Source: Sesamum alatum
Taxonomy: Eukaryota; Streptophyta; Magnoliopsida; Lamiales; Pedaliaceae
Direction: 5' to 3'
Assembly (NCBI GenBank): GCA_034509735.1
Contig: JACGWO010000002.1
Location: 47,799,115-47,863,114 of the forward strand
DNA length: 64,000 bases
The notes beneath the pieces were generated by a model, which saw nothing but the letters and a program-made list of their open reading frames with translations, was not told where the DNA came from and did not search any database. The translations under genes were made by a program, and so were the position numbers. Of this stretch, positions 21,282 through 32,992 are shown piece after piece. Positions within the stretch are counted from its first letter, which is position 1; each line of letters opens with the position of its first letter.

Positions 21282-24200
21282 CTATGATGATCCACCACTG
21301 CCTGAAAATTATAACACCATATAATTGAAAAAATGCATACAAGACATCATCTAAAGTTCGACAAAAAAAAAAAAAAATCGTTCTTAATATATATTGAAAG
21401 ACAATTTACCATTTCCGTTGATTGCATTAAAAATACGTAAATGTGGATCCACGGGAAGACCAATGGATTGATACCTCTTATCATACAATGTGTACCTACA
21501 AAATCAACATTCATCATTTCATGAATTATTGAAATAAATCATAGTAAAACGGGCTTATAATAAATGTTGAATTATTTTTTTTCCAATCATTAATTGTGAT
21601 ATGATTTACCCGTGGCCAAAATTATGTGAGCTGCTTGAGCTATGTCCTCGATCATCTTGAACAAAAGAGCTCCCAATTCTAGAACTTGGAACGTCGTCTT
21701 GGTAAAACATTTTTCTCTGCATGTTAAATATTGCCCAAGAAATAACAAATGGATAAATCAATTTATGTAGAAAATATTAAATTTACATGATTGTGTAACA
21801 CATATCAATGTAATTAATTACTACAATATAGGTATCATGAAAAAAGCAAATGGCTTCAACAAGTTTAATTTTAAAAAAAATATGAGATAAATTTTACTTA
21901 TTTTAATATTTCATAATATAAATCGATGTTCTAAGCTTACGATCATTTTGTATCACAGAACATTGAGAACAATTCGAGTGCGTATAATTTAAAAATACAG
22001 AAAATAGAAAAAAAGTCAGACATGAGGCTTTTCGTTCGATGTAAGAAATTTTATTAATATAAACGTATACCTTTAGCCTTGATATTACAGGACCTTGGGG
22101 ATAGTTTGAGCTACCGCCAGCCGGATTGATGCCACTTACTACATTAATTGGATTTTGAATTCCTTGAACTCCAATCGATCTGGAACGTGTGATATTTACA
22201 TGTGGTAGTAAATTATGTTAACTTGTTATCCGTAAAATAAAATAAAATAAAACAAATTATGTTAGCTCATTCAACAAGTTAAATTTTGCTATTTGTAAGA
22301 GAAAGAAATGCAAGAATTTCTATAGTGTAACGAGTCTAGATCATATGAATATTATGGGTTGTATTGAATTATATGCAAGATAAGCTAAAAATTTATGGTA
22401 GTTATTAAAATAAAAATACGATAATTAATAATAATGGAGACAAAAACTCAAATGACAAATATTTTTGTTGCTCTCACAACTACTTTTAAATTTTATTAGC
22501 GGCAGTAACTGAGCATACAATTGTTGTTATAAATCGTTAATGACACATGTATAGCGGTAAATCAACGACAATAAATATAGTTGTCATTGTAAATATCTAC
22601 TAATAATTTATAGTAACAACTCAAAAATAATTCTCGCCACTATTAACTATGATAAAATAAAACTTTTATCATTTGTACATATAATTAGTGATTATTTTGG
22701 TAAAAATCCGACACCACTATATGATGTTTTTTAGTATATGGGAATAATAAAACATAATCCCTATATTATAGTGAGTTGCAATATAAGGGGTTGGATTCTC
22801 ATATATGCAAGAAATTTTAATGAATTTTCCACAAATTATTTGCGATAATAGCAATTATTATTGTTTGTAATTTTCCAAAAAATAAAAATTATTACCTTGA
22901 TGGAATTGAAGTTTCGGATGTCATGGCATTTAGCATCGAATAAGCTTGTTGTGTGTTGAGATCTAAATTTCCAAAGGGTACCTACAATAAACAATATTAT
23001 ATAAAAATACAAAATTTTTACGTGTTTGATTAGAAAAATAAAATAAAATGAGACCTTAGAGAAAGTAATGCAAGCTCGACTATATTGTTCAATATTTCAC
23101 AATGTTTTTTCTTCTTTTTGATTATACAGTACAAGATTGCCATCACAAACAATAATACTTAATTAAACTCCTGAAGGACATATTATCCAAATAAATTGAG
23201 AGCTAATTATATCATATGAAAATCAATTATCATATAAACTTTTAAATTTATGAAATAGTTGAAATAAGTTTAGCCAACTTTTCTAGTTATTTCTGGAGTT
23301 TAAATTTCTTCGCCTGCTCTGCAAAATCGTGGTCCTATATCTAGTACTGTCTATTTATTATTTCATTTCCCACATAATGTTTTTTTTTTTTTTTTTTTTT
23401 TGCATAAAGAGTATTTATATATCTTACTCAAACCAGAATTAATTATAAAATGCTATTGTCAAACATTTAAATCTCCTGGAAGCTAATACTATTTTTAGGA
23501 ACAGAAGAAAATATCAAATTTATTTGCATAAAGAATAATACATAAGGTTAAAAGCAATTTCAAGATGTTGGTGTCATATGAATCAACACGCAGAACGACA
23601 TCGATAAGATGAATCACGATGCAAGTAGACAAATATGCATATTGCCCAAGTGGTCAAATCATATGTTCGTTCACGTTAACAAGTATGTTAAATTGCATAA
23701 ATCACAATAATATTTTCTTAAAGTGAAGGGGTTCGAGAAATTACAAATGCTGAAGCTCTTGACAGGGTCGTTCCAATCTGTCCGGCTTCCGCGGTTTGCA
23801 AAGCAGAAAACAGTTCAAGATTCGACCGCTGAAATTCACTCATCTCTGTCCTTCTACAACATTATTTAGATAGTTAACAACATAAACTAAAATACGAGTT
23901 AGATATATAAAATATTAATCTTAGTTAACAACATAACATTGTTTTCTTCACAATTTAATATGGCACATGACTACACATATGCATATTAATTTAGTTATAT
24001 GATTCAACAACTAAAATGGAAAAACTTATTAATTTAGTTATATGATTCAACAACTAATATAGAAAAACTCATATTAGTACATGCTTAATATAATATATCT
24101 ACGTATGTTTACGCAAATTCTGTAAGTGAAACTTTTTGTATGTGAACGCACAATGCGCGCATGCACACAGACACATACATAGTCTTTGACTCTTTGTGTA

Positions 24201-24885
24201 ACCTAATAAGATACCCTTTTGTAGTTTTTCTTTGCAAATAGTGAATTAATTCACATAAACCTCAATCGTTAACAAGGCTACCTTTCAATTGTTTTTTGTG
24301 TAACGTACATTTTACTCTTTATTATGAGCAAATGACTTTCAGTGCCGCATCAGTATCAAAAAAAAAAATGTGAAGCTTTTATACATTGAAAGAATATTTT
24401 GCAAGATTTGAATACTAGATTCGACTCTTTCTCAATATGAATATGTATTTTAGTCCTCGCTTAAAAACTGAACAAACATATTAGTAGAATAACGATCCCT
24501 CGACTAATTTTATTATTACAAAATAGATTTTAGAAAATTATTAATTGTAGGAGTACTAGCACTAAACTTTAACCTTTTTTTTTTTTTTTTTTTTGGAAGG
24601 AGCACTAAACTTTAACTTGAAAAGTAAATTAATTTGAACATCCAATCATGAAAAGAAATGTGAAAATTTTAGATAAAAAAGAATGCTTTAATAGAATGCA
24701 TATCGTACCAGACAGAAAAATTATAGTTCAACTGACCTCAACTTGATGAAATTATAATTCAATCGACCTCAACTCCATAAAAATTTCCATCAATCATCGA
24801 TCAATAACGCATCACAACTGAAAAATGAAGTAATGCAAATTGTTCGATACCTTGTGTCTACTCGTTGCTCCAAAAATCTCGAAAA
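21282..24885 (-). CDS. Inverted relative of the tandem unknown family, 5' incomplete
   Basis: Seven minus-strand exons connect with continuous phase: 24885-24851, 23853-23745, 22981-22896, 22179-22071, 21716-21610, 21495-21410, 21301-21282, ending in TAG. The last five match the tandem genes at 36-56 kb: VPFGNLDLNTQQ (family APFGNLVG), IGVQGIQNPINVVSGIN...GGSSNYPQ, RKMFYQDDVPSS, then YTLYDKRYQSIGLPVDPHLR and the ending GSGGSS. Splice phases at every shared boundary are the same as in the tandem genes. The two upstream exons (FSRFLEQRVDT; RTEMSEFQRSNLELFSALQ) have the same phases as exons C and D of the tandem genes but little sequence similarity. No counterpart of exons A and B and no start codon were found before 29 kb, so the gene is incomplete, has a distant first exon, or is a truncated copy. 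No stop or frameshift is seen in the exons present. Function unknown. Confidence 0.65.
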
Positions 24886-25354
24886 CTGCAAACAATAGGA
24901 AACTACTAGTTAAGATTTATTCAAGAAAACATGAAACATAAAACAATATGAAAAAAAAAATGGTTTTAAATGAATGTCACTATTTTTTTTATTTGTAATG
25001 TTAAATGTACTTAAGGAATTGAAATGACTACTTTTGAGGAAAAATTGGAATTGTTTGCACTTAGTAAAACAATCTGCTCTCAATAATTTATATATGAGAT
25101 GAAGCCACCAGCCATTTATGGTAAAAAAAATTGAAAAATCATAATTTATATTATCCTATTAGGCTTTTAATTGAAATGATATCTATGCCAAAATACAAAA
25201 ATATTAAATGTTGGGTTTGAAATTCAAACGGTAAAATTACAAAATAAGTAAAATATTAATAGTTGTGGCTACTTACCTTGTACAATATGAAATTAAGATA
25301 TAACATATCTATTAAAATATTTATATTTTATCTAATTTCAAAATCATAGATTAC

Positions 25355-25653
25355 AGGTTAAAGGAATAATTACACTTACATCACTGACCTATGGTCTATT
25401 TGCACAAAATATTCCTACTTTTTGCATAATTACAAAAACTACCTATGACAGTAAAAAAGCAGGGGTAATTGTTTAATGATGTGGATATTTTCTGGGGGTG
25501 TATATATGTGTAATTTTTTAAAAAATTGTGGTGCTTTGTGCAAATGATGTAGATATTTTTATGGGTATATGTGTAATTATCTAAAAGATAGGGGTGATTT
25601 GTAAAAAATATTATAAGTCAGGGGATGTAAATATGATTATTCCTAAGTTAAAA
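25355..25653. mobile_element. Foldback MITE, family C
   Basis: The left end GGAATAATTACACTTACATC pairs with the right end (GGATGTAAATATGATTATTCC). Inner copies of the GATGTAGATATTTT / TGTAATTATCTAAAA type also recur. About 300 bp, non-coding. Confidence 0.6.
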
Positions 25654-26384
25654 CGTAACATCTTCGTCTTAATTTATTATTTGGTGCATAGAGCGCAGTA
25701 ACAATTGTACGATTGAACTTTACGATATTCACTGATTCATTTACTTTACGGGATTAAATCATTCGTTTTCTGGAAAATGTGGTTCGAACTTATACTTTTT
25801 CTTTTTTTGTTAATGAAAATTCCCGTTACAATTTTTAAAAACCAGTAACATTGAGGGAAACCCCACTTTGTGAAGAACATTTCAAAATTTGAAAAATATA
25901 TGTGGAGTTTATTGGGCTAATGTATAATAAAACAATCATATAAATAAGGGTATTATTATTTACCCCGCGCATATATATATATATATATATATATTAAATC
26001 GAATAAGAGAGAAAATAAATTTTTTGTAGTGTAGATCACGCCACACGAACTAATACATTTCTTAATTAACACCCCTATAAATATACGGAAACTTATGTAT
26101 TTACTACTTTTGAGTCCTAACTTTTCGTCAATGAGACTTTATTCGATTGATAAAATTGATGACTCACAATTAAAAAATTATGGGTGTTCGAGTTTATAAT
26201 AATAGTTGCTTTTTTTGTTTTCATTTAAACGTATCCGTTGATCTGAATTACTTATGTAATGAATCATATACTATATATATATATATATATATAAAAGGGT
26301 CTAACTTCTTGACCTCCTTTCACAATTGAACTTATATTGATTTAAGTTTCATTGAAGAGTTAGTACCAGAAAAAGAATTACTAT

Positions 26385-26665
26385 TGGTAATAATTTTAAT
26401 GGCGATGGCTAAAAACCATGGTAAAAAGTTATATTAATCATGGTTAAATAAAATAAATGTAAAATACTAGTTTTTTCACCATGAAAAATTTATTTGTCAC
26501 AGCTAAGAGTGTGGTAAAAAGATTTGTCATGGAAAATGTTTAGCCACCCTCACAAAAACCACGGCCAACAACCATGGAGAAACCATAGTCAATGACTATT
26601 TGTTACGACTATTTATTATTAATCATAATAATTAACTATGATTAAATGTTATATTTCTTGTAATG
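26385..26665. mobile_element. Possible CACTA-like MITE
   Basis: A region rich in CCATGG-centred and GGTTAAAT/ATTTAACC-like paired motifs ends TTATATTTCTTGTAATG, which resembles a CACTA-type 3' end (CTTGTAGTG) with one change. The left end is not clear. Low confidence. Confidence 0.3.
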
Positions 26666-27252
26666 TACCCTAACAAACTTAACAAGTCTGTTATTAGGAA
26701 CGGGTTTGTTTTCACATTTATTCCTACTATACTTCCAATTTTCGGTGTAAATAAGTCCTGGACTCAAATTAGTTGCGATATACAATAAAATTCAATTTTC
26801 AAGAAAACATAAAAAAGAAAAAAAAATTGGGTAAAATGCATAAAATACCCTTGTAATTTCGTGAAATTGCAATATATATATATATATATATTGAAGAAAT
26901 AGTCTAAATACTGCCTTATGTCTTACTATATATATAATTCGGTAGTATTAGCAAATAAAAAAACTTATTCAAACAAAATCAGCATCTTCTCATAATAGTT
27001 AGTCCAAACGAAGTTCAATTAAATTGTGTTTGGAACGATGAGTTTGAATTTGTTAAACATCTTCAATGAATAGTTTTCAAATTCCTCTTATTTCAAATCC
27101 ACATATTTAAAATATTTTATTTGGAATTATAAAGAATTTGTGCAAAAAATTCAAGTTCATTTGACTAATATTTTTAGAACATTTCAAAGGATTTCCGAAT
27201 GATTGGCTTGTTGGGTGGATCTCAAATCCACCATAAGTGAACTTAAAATTTA

Positions 27253-27790
27253 GGGATAATTACACTCCCCTCTCCTCTTGAGAATTGGTGTAATTACACG
27301 TAAATTTTCTGTAGTTTGAAAAATTACATCTAGTATTTCTGAGATTTGTTTCTGTCTAACAAATACGTCCCTCCGTTAGTCAAAGTTCACCGAATTTATT
27401 GATATTAGAAAAAAAATCAAATTAAATGTGATATTTGCGACCGAATGACTTATTGTAGGTCAAACGAATCTTTTTATGATCAAACTACCTTTATATATCG
27501 TCACACGTTAATGTATGAAAGGATGTATATCTTTACCGCTATAAGGGTAATTTAGTCATAAAAGATTTGTTTTGCCTACATTAAGTCATTATTGAGTCAA
27601 TCGAGGGTAAATATTGATTTTCATTCAATATTTTTGTTAATATCAACAAATTCGGTGAATTTCAACTAACAGATGGATCTATTTGTTAGAACAAAGCAAA
27701 CCTAATGGGTATTATATATAATTTTTTAAATCACAAGAAATCTATGTGTGATTACACTAAACCTCAGGGGAGGGGAGGGTAATTATCCCT
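27253..27790. mobile_element. Foldback MITE, family A copy 3 (longest)
   Basis: The ends GGGATAATTACACTCCCC and GGGGAGGGTAATTATCCC are reverse complements. The arms extend through CACGTAAATTTTCTG / AATCTATGTGTGATT and CCGAATTTATTGATATTAG / TTAATATCAACAAATTCGG. Complete copy of about 540 bp. Relatives lie at 6846-7283 and 15565-16024. Confidence 0.75.
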
Positions 27791-28372
27791 AAAATTTAAT
27801 GGATTAAATGAAGGATTTAAACCTACTGATTTATTTCAAATCCATCATAAATAAACTTAAATTCGAGTGTGCAAATCCATCATAAATAATCTTAAATTCA
27901 CAATACTCAATTTCATTTAAATTACTATAAAAGAGAATTTTATTGTAATATCAATTTTTAAATACTCAAATTATCTTTTTAATTCATTCCATCCGCACAA
28001 TAAAATTCATTCATAATAGTAATTTAAATATTTTTAATGAATTTACTAAAATACCCCTCAAACTTGCACATACTTCAATTTTGGCTCATTTTATATTTTG
28101 AAACAACTATCTCATGACTGATAATCAACCCATCAATTAAAGATAACAATAATTTTACACACACGTTGAATTTGAGTGTGCCGCGTACAACTAGTCAATT
28201 CAAACGCCCATGTGTGTTACATTGGGATTGAATAATTTGAATTTGATGGAAGATTCGAAAAATTAATTTCAAACGACTCCATTAATATCAAAAGAATTTA
28301 AACTTTAGCAATATTTTACAAAACATAACTCAAAACGAGAATGAAAGCATTTGCAATTCTCATAATTTATAT

Positions 28373-28796
28373 AGGGTAAATTACAATGATCTCCCCCGAG
28401 GTTTGGTATAATTACGGATTCTCCCTCGTTGTTTCAAAAATTACAAATACCCCCTGAAATTTGTAGCGTCTAATAAATAACTCATTTTCATCCATTTTTA
28501 CAGGTGAACTGACCAAAATGCCCTTATGCAAATTGAATTATTTTTAAAAAATTTCTAAATTTTTTGGACAAAAGTGTGTAGGGAGAGGTTTTTTTATGAA
28601 TTTTACACAAAATAATAATAATGTAATTTGACTCGGTGATTTCTCTACAATTTAAAAATAAAAATTAAGGGTAAAATGAACCATTTGAGGCCCTTGAAAT
28701 TACAAACTTCAAGAAAATATTTGTAATTTTTGAAACAACAAAAAGATATTCATAATTATGTCAATCCTCAAATGAAATCTTCGTAATTGACCCTTA
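28373..28796. mobile_element. Foldback MITE, family B copy 2
   Basis: The left end AGGGTAAATTACAATGATC and right end TTCGTAATTGACCCTTA are inverted. Inner segments match the copy at 5522-5945, including the shared motif TGACCAAAATGCCCTTATGC (on the opposite strand there) and the CCCCGAGGTTTG-type arm. It lies in opposite orientation to copy 1. Confidence 0.7.
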
Positions 28797-29033
28797 GTAT
28801 TATCCAAAACAATCCAAATAGAGCTTTATTATTATTTTTATACGCAAACTAAACTTTACTCTAGTAAGATAGTCGGTGCAATCAAGTTTGTATTAAAATC
28901 TTGTTCATGAACTTGTGAGATTCTTGGGCCGGTTGTGCGCTGAAGCGATCAATCTTCGGAACATGGTAACATGAACGAGACAATCCACAATCCATTTCTT
29001 TAATTGATGATGATAAAAATATAATCAGCAACT

Positions 29034-29078
29034 AAGAGAGAGAAAGTAAGAGAGAGAGAGAGAGGGAGAGAGAGAGCG
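29034..29078. repeat. GA-rich microsatellite at the small-gene leader
   Basis: An imperfect GA repeat lies 33 bp upstream of the ATG at 29111. GA/CT tracts are common in plant 5' UTRs and core promoters, so it probably lies in the leader of the small gene. Confidence 0.8.
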
Positions 29079-29110
29079 CAAGAAGCGGAGAAAGCAGGAT
29101 CGATATATGA

Positions 29111-31831
29111 ATGAGAAATCCGCCCACTCTTCTATCACTCGCAATTGACTCTACCGTCATCAATTTCTGCCGCATATCCGATCTTTCATTTGTCCCCGAG
29201 CACATTCTTCTCGAGCTCCTCGTGGTATGTATATGTGTGTAATCTCCACCCCACTTCATTTGCATATACTTGTGTGGAAAGATGGTTCCTTTTCGGATTT
29301 TCGATGAGCCCTTTTGGTTGTTGTGAAATGGGCCTGTCTTGATTTTGTTGATAGTGTTTGTTTTTGGATGTGATCTAGGGATTTTGAATTTTGGTGATTT
29401 TTTTTAGTCTTTTTCCCTGAAGGGATATGAAACAGAGGTGTTTGTTCAATTATTTTAAATTCTGGGTTGGACTTGAAAATTTTGTTATTTGCTATGATGA
29501 ATGAGTTTTATAGTAATTCTTGACTAGTCTTTTGATTCATTTTCATTCTTTTTTTTTTTGTCATTGTGTGGCCTGGATTTCCCTTTAAAGAAGATTGTCT
29601 GGCGGTTTCTGGTTGGCTAAAATTCATGACTTTGAGTGAACTTTTAGGATATTTTGTGCTGAAATAGAAGTGTTATGATGATTGATAAACCTTATGATTT
29701 AAGGATAGATTTCACGGCAAAGTATTCCTATGATTTTGTATCAAAGTTATGCAATCTGATTGCGTTCAGGACGTCATCGCCATTGGAACTATAGAAGTTA
29801 AAATTGTAAAGGAAAGAGAAGCATCTCAAAATGGTTAATTGCATCTTCGTAGTGGAGAGACTGATATCCAGTCTTGGTAGCTGAAATTGCATAACCGACT
29901 AGTAGTTGTTCGCATGCTTGTTGTTTAAGTTGTAAATATAAAGTTAAGAAATGACGTAAGATATGCAATTTTAACTATGAAAGGGTGTTGCCTGTACATA
30001 TCGACACTGACTGTGCAGAAGGAACCAGAAAAGGCACATCCTTTACTGGCTTCCTTAATTTCTAGAAAGTGAGAGGACCTTTTTGCTGAGAAATAGGAAT
30101 CTGTGGAGCGTCTTTCAACTGAGTAGAGCTTGGACTGCAGCAAATTTGGTATATGGATATAAATATTAAATATATTTGCAGTTGCGAGTTACAAGTTTAT
30201 TCCATGTGGTTAGATATATTAGTCTAATAAAATTCAAGAACAAATACCGCAATACTTAAAAAAGGAAATGTTTAGGTGGCCTTGCCTCATTTCGTCAACG
30301 TTTCCATGCTCGAGCTCATCTCCACATAGTATTTGGACAGTTTACAAGCAAAAGCATATTCAATATTGTATTTACATGCGCTACTTTGTCTTCTTTGCCA
30401 ACTATGATCTTCAGTTGTCACAATCAAATATAAGATTCTAATGCACTTCATATACTTTAAAAGTTTTCTTGTATTTTTATTTGTCAAGAAAAGGCGAGTT
30501 ACTTTTACTTTTAGTCGCTCAGCCTATCTGATATAATAAACGTAGCTACAAACAATTGAGGACTTGATGTTTCTATGCAGAGGTGTGGGTGACAATGACA
30601 ACTTGGTGAACCAAATAATCTTGTTTAAGAAGAATTATGTCGTGGCAGTAGTATTTAATTTGTTCTTTGTATCTGCTAACTTCTTGGTTACTCTTTAATC
30701 TTTCAATTAGCTAGGGGTTTGGAGGTACTCATATGTTTCCATTGGTTTATTTCTTAGTATCTGCCTGATTCTGGAGTTACCAGTGTCAGTTAATCCTATC
30801 ACTCTGTCGTTCTCTTTTGCTATATAGCCTCTTAATGCAAGTTATTTGGGTTAGCATATCCCTTCTAGTGATGTTTGCTTTTTGGTGCAATTTTTATGTC
30901 ATGAGAATCTACTCCGCAGAATAGAGGCCTCAAAACGAGGAGAGACCACTTTTGTAAATAGTTTGCCACTTGCATGTGAGAAGACGGTTCTGTGCGGCAG
31001 GATCAGTCAATTATCCAACAATTGCATGTGTATTTTCTTGGGCGGTTTATGCCTAAGGTGACAGCTCTATTGTTCGAAGCAACTAGCTTGATGGTGATAA
31101 TCTCATGTATTGTTAGGACAAACTAAGGCAGATTCCAGCTGCCCAATCAAATCCAAAATACTATGTGTGACTTGTTCCGACAAAAGGGACTAGGAATGGT
31201 TATAGTTTCCTCAACTGATTGAGCAGATAAGGATCTGTATAGTCAACTCGCTGCAATTTCCCTATTTGTGTATGTCTTTTCTGAGATACGTGCCAAGTTT
31301 CATGGAAATAAACAAAAAGATAAATGGGGGGGGGGGGGGGGGGGGGGGGGGGAGTTTCTGTCCACCCCCGTTCTTTTGCAATAAGCTCTGTAACTATGGT
31401 CCAAACTGCTTAGAATTTAAATTGTCTATTTATGGTGATTTTCGTCGAAAAATGCATTCTGCGTATGAACTATTTATCCACTGTTGATGAGTAGATTGGA
31501 TCACATTACTCCCATTGCTGGGGAACTATTGAGGCCCTGCTATAGATTCTTAGCTTCATTTGTTTGCAATTATTCTATATGAACATTCTTGTGCCGTCTT
31601 ATTTAGAGAACTTTAAAAGCTGGGAAGCTGAATGAGAAGATCTTGAAGTTATTTATAGCAACTGGCAAAGAAGAAATCCTTTCGGTTATTGAGTCACTTA
31701 ATATCCAACATATTCCGGTTCCCATCCTTCCTACCCGTAAGTTATTCTCTCATCCAATCCTTTTACTTAACTGTGATTTTGTCTATTTACCGACTTCCTA
31801 ATTCTTGTCAGGGTGCTCTGAGAAATTCTGA
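29111..31831 (+). CDS. Conserved small plant protein, 87 residues, function unknown
   Basis: Three exons, 29111-29224, 31607-31736 and 31812-31831, join with correct phases (0 then 1) to encode 87 residues. Exon 1 begins MRNPPTLLSLAIDSTVINF and ends ILLELLV. Exon 2 gives RTLKAGKLNEKILKLFIATG and NIQHIPVPILPT. A 20-bp last exon adds RCSEKF and the TGA. I recall similar small proteins in other plants (leucine-rich N-terminus, RTL.AGKL motif, PTRCSEKF ending) but know no function. No signal peptide or membrane segment stands out. The long first intron carries a 27-base G run. The stop is only 114 bp before the ATG of the RGP5-like gene on the same strand. The tiny last exon depends on an intron of 75 bp with GTAAGT and TTGTCAG borders. 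Confidence 0.75.
31326..31352. repeat. 27-base poly-G run
   Basis: An uninterrupted run of 27 G on the + strand inside intron 1 of the small gene. It could be a true homopolymer able to form quadruplex structures, or a run whose length the assembly has got wrong. The short ORF across it is meaningless. Confidence 0.95.
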
Positions 31832-31945
31832 TGCTGTTTGATGTCAAGTGCTTGTGAAGCAATAAATGAAAGCTGAATACTGAACATTCTCAACAGAAGA
31901 AAGCTCTTACTATTCAATTGTGTTCTTTCTTACAGTCCTCAAAGA

Positions 31946-32992
31946 ATGTCTCAAGTTATCATTCAAGATGATGAGGTGGACATTGTCATTGGAGCCATCC
32001 AGTCGGATCTTACATCATTCATGGAAGCTTGGCGACCTATGTTTTCCCGCTTCCACCTAATAATTGTTCAAGATCCGGACCTCAATGGAGAACTTAAAAT
32101 TCCAGGAGGATTTAACCTAAACCTCTATACAAAGTCTGATATGGACAAAGTTGTGGGCTCGTCGTCAAGTACTATTTCATTCTCTGGATACTCTTGCCGG
32201 TATTTTGGCTATCTTATGTCACGTAAAAAATATATTATCTCCATTGACGATGACTGCATCCCAGCTAAAGATAGCAAGGGAGAGTTGGTTGATGCTGTAG
32301 CCCAGCATATTACCAACCTTACAACTCCGGCCACTCCTTTTTTCTTCAATACTCTATATGATCCTTTCTGCAAGGGGACTGATTTTGTCAGAGGCTACCC
32401 ATTTAGCTTGCGAAATGGGGTGGAATGTGGTCTGTCATGTGGGCTGTGGCTTAACTTAGCCGACTATGATGCACCTACACAGGCCCTCAAGCCAAACGCG
32501 AGGAACTCTCGGTATGTCGATGCAGTCCTTACGGTACCATCAAGAACGATGCTGCCCTTGAGTGGAATTAACATAGCTTTCAACAATGAGTTGGTCGGAC
32601 CGGCTCTGCTGCCCGCTTTTAGGCTGACAAAGGAAGGAAAGTTCAGGTGGGAAACAGTAGAAGATATATGGACCGGGATGTGTGCTAAGGTCGTCTGTGA
32701 TCACCTGAAGCTTGGCGTGAAAAGTGGGCTTCCATATGTGTGGAGGCAAGAACGAGGCAGTGCCGTAGAGAGTTTGAAGAAAGAGTGGGAAGGAGTCCAG
32801 CTTATGGAGGAAGTCGTCCCGTTTTTCCAATCTGTGAGACTATCTGAAGCAGCTGTTACAGCAGAGGATTGCGTTGCTGAGATTGCTGCATCAGTGAAGG
32901 AGCAACTGGGACGCTCAAATCCTATGTTTGCCCGCGCTGCTGAAACTATGGTAGAGTGGATCAAGCTCTGGAAGCAAGTACGATCTCAGTAG
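31946..32992 (+). CDS. RGP5: Reversibly glycosylated polypeptide, RGP5-like (class 2)
   Basis: A single 348-codon frame. The family (GT75) comprises cytosolic/Golgi-associated proteins. Class 1 members interconvert UDP-arabinopyranose and UDP-arabinofuranose for cell-wall polysaccharides, while class 2/RGP5 members are reported to lack detectable mutase activity. Visible marks are VDIVIGAIQSDLTSF near the N-terminus, the DXD-type metal site Asp101-103 (SIDDDCIPAKD), FFNTLYDP, and YPFSLR with Arg156 at the position of the reported reversibly glycosylated arginine, then LWLNLADYDAPTQ and a C-terminal helix EWIKLWKQV. The overall pattern and length agree with Arabidopsis RGP5 rather than the longer RGP1-3. 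The ATG at 31946 follows an acceptor-like TTCTTACAG (ending 31935), so a 5' UTR intron is possible. The gene lies 114 bp downstream of the small gene. Confidence 0.92.
   Translation: MSQVIIQDDEVDIVIGAIQSDLTSFMEAWRPMFSRFHLIIVQDPDLNGELKIPGGFNLNLYTKSDMDKVVGSSSSTISFSGYSCRYFGYLMSRKKYIISIDDDCIPAKDSKGELVDAVAQHITNLTTPATPFFFNTLYDPFCKGTDFVRGYPFSLRNGVECGLSCGLWLNLADYDAPTQALKPNARNSRYVDAVLTVPSRTMLPLSGINIAFNNELVGPALLPAFRLTKEGKFRWETVEDIWTGMCAKVVCDHLKLGVKSGLPYVWRQERGSAVESLKKEWEGVQLMEEVVPFFQSVRLSEAAVTAEDCVAEIAASVKEQLGRSNPMFARAAETMVEWIKLWKQVRSQ

Larger units (their letters stand above)
24886..29033. other. Repeat-rich intergenic region
   Basis: No gene could be supported. It holds family C (25355-25653), A (27253-27790) and B (28373-28796) foldback elements, a possible CACTA-like MITE (26385-26665), and several (AT)n tracts (25974-25994, 26274-26293, 26873-26890). 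The missing 5' exons of the minus-strand gene might lie here but were not recognised. Confidence 0.5.
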
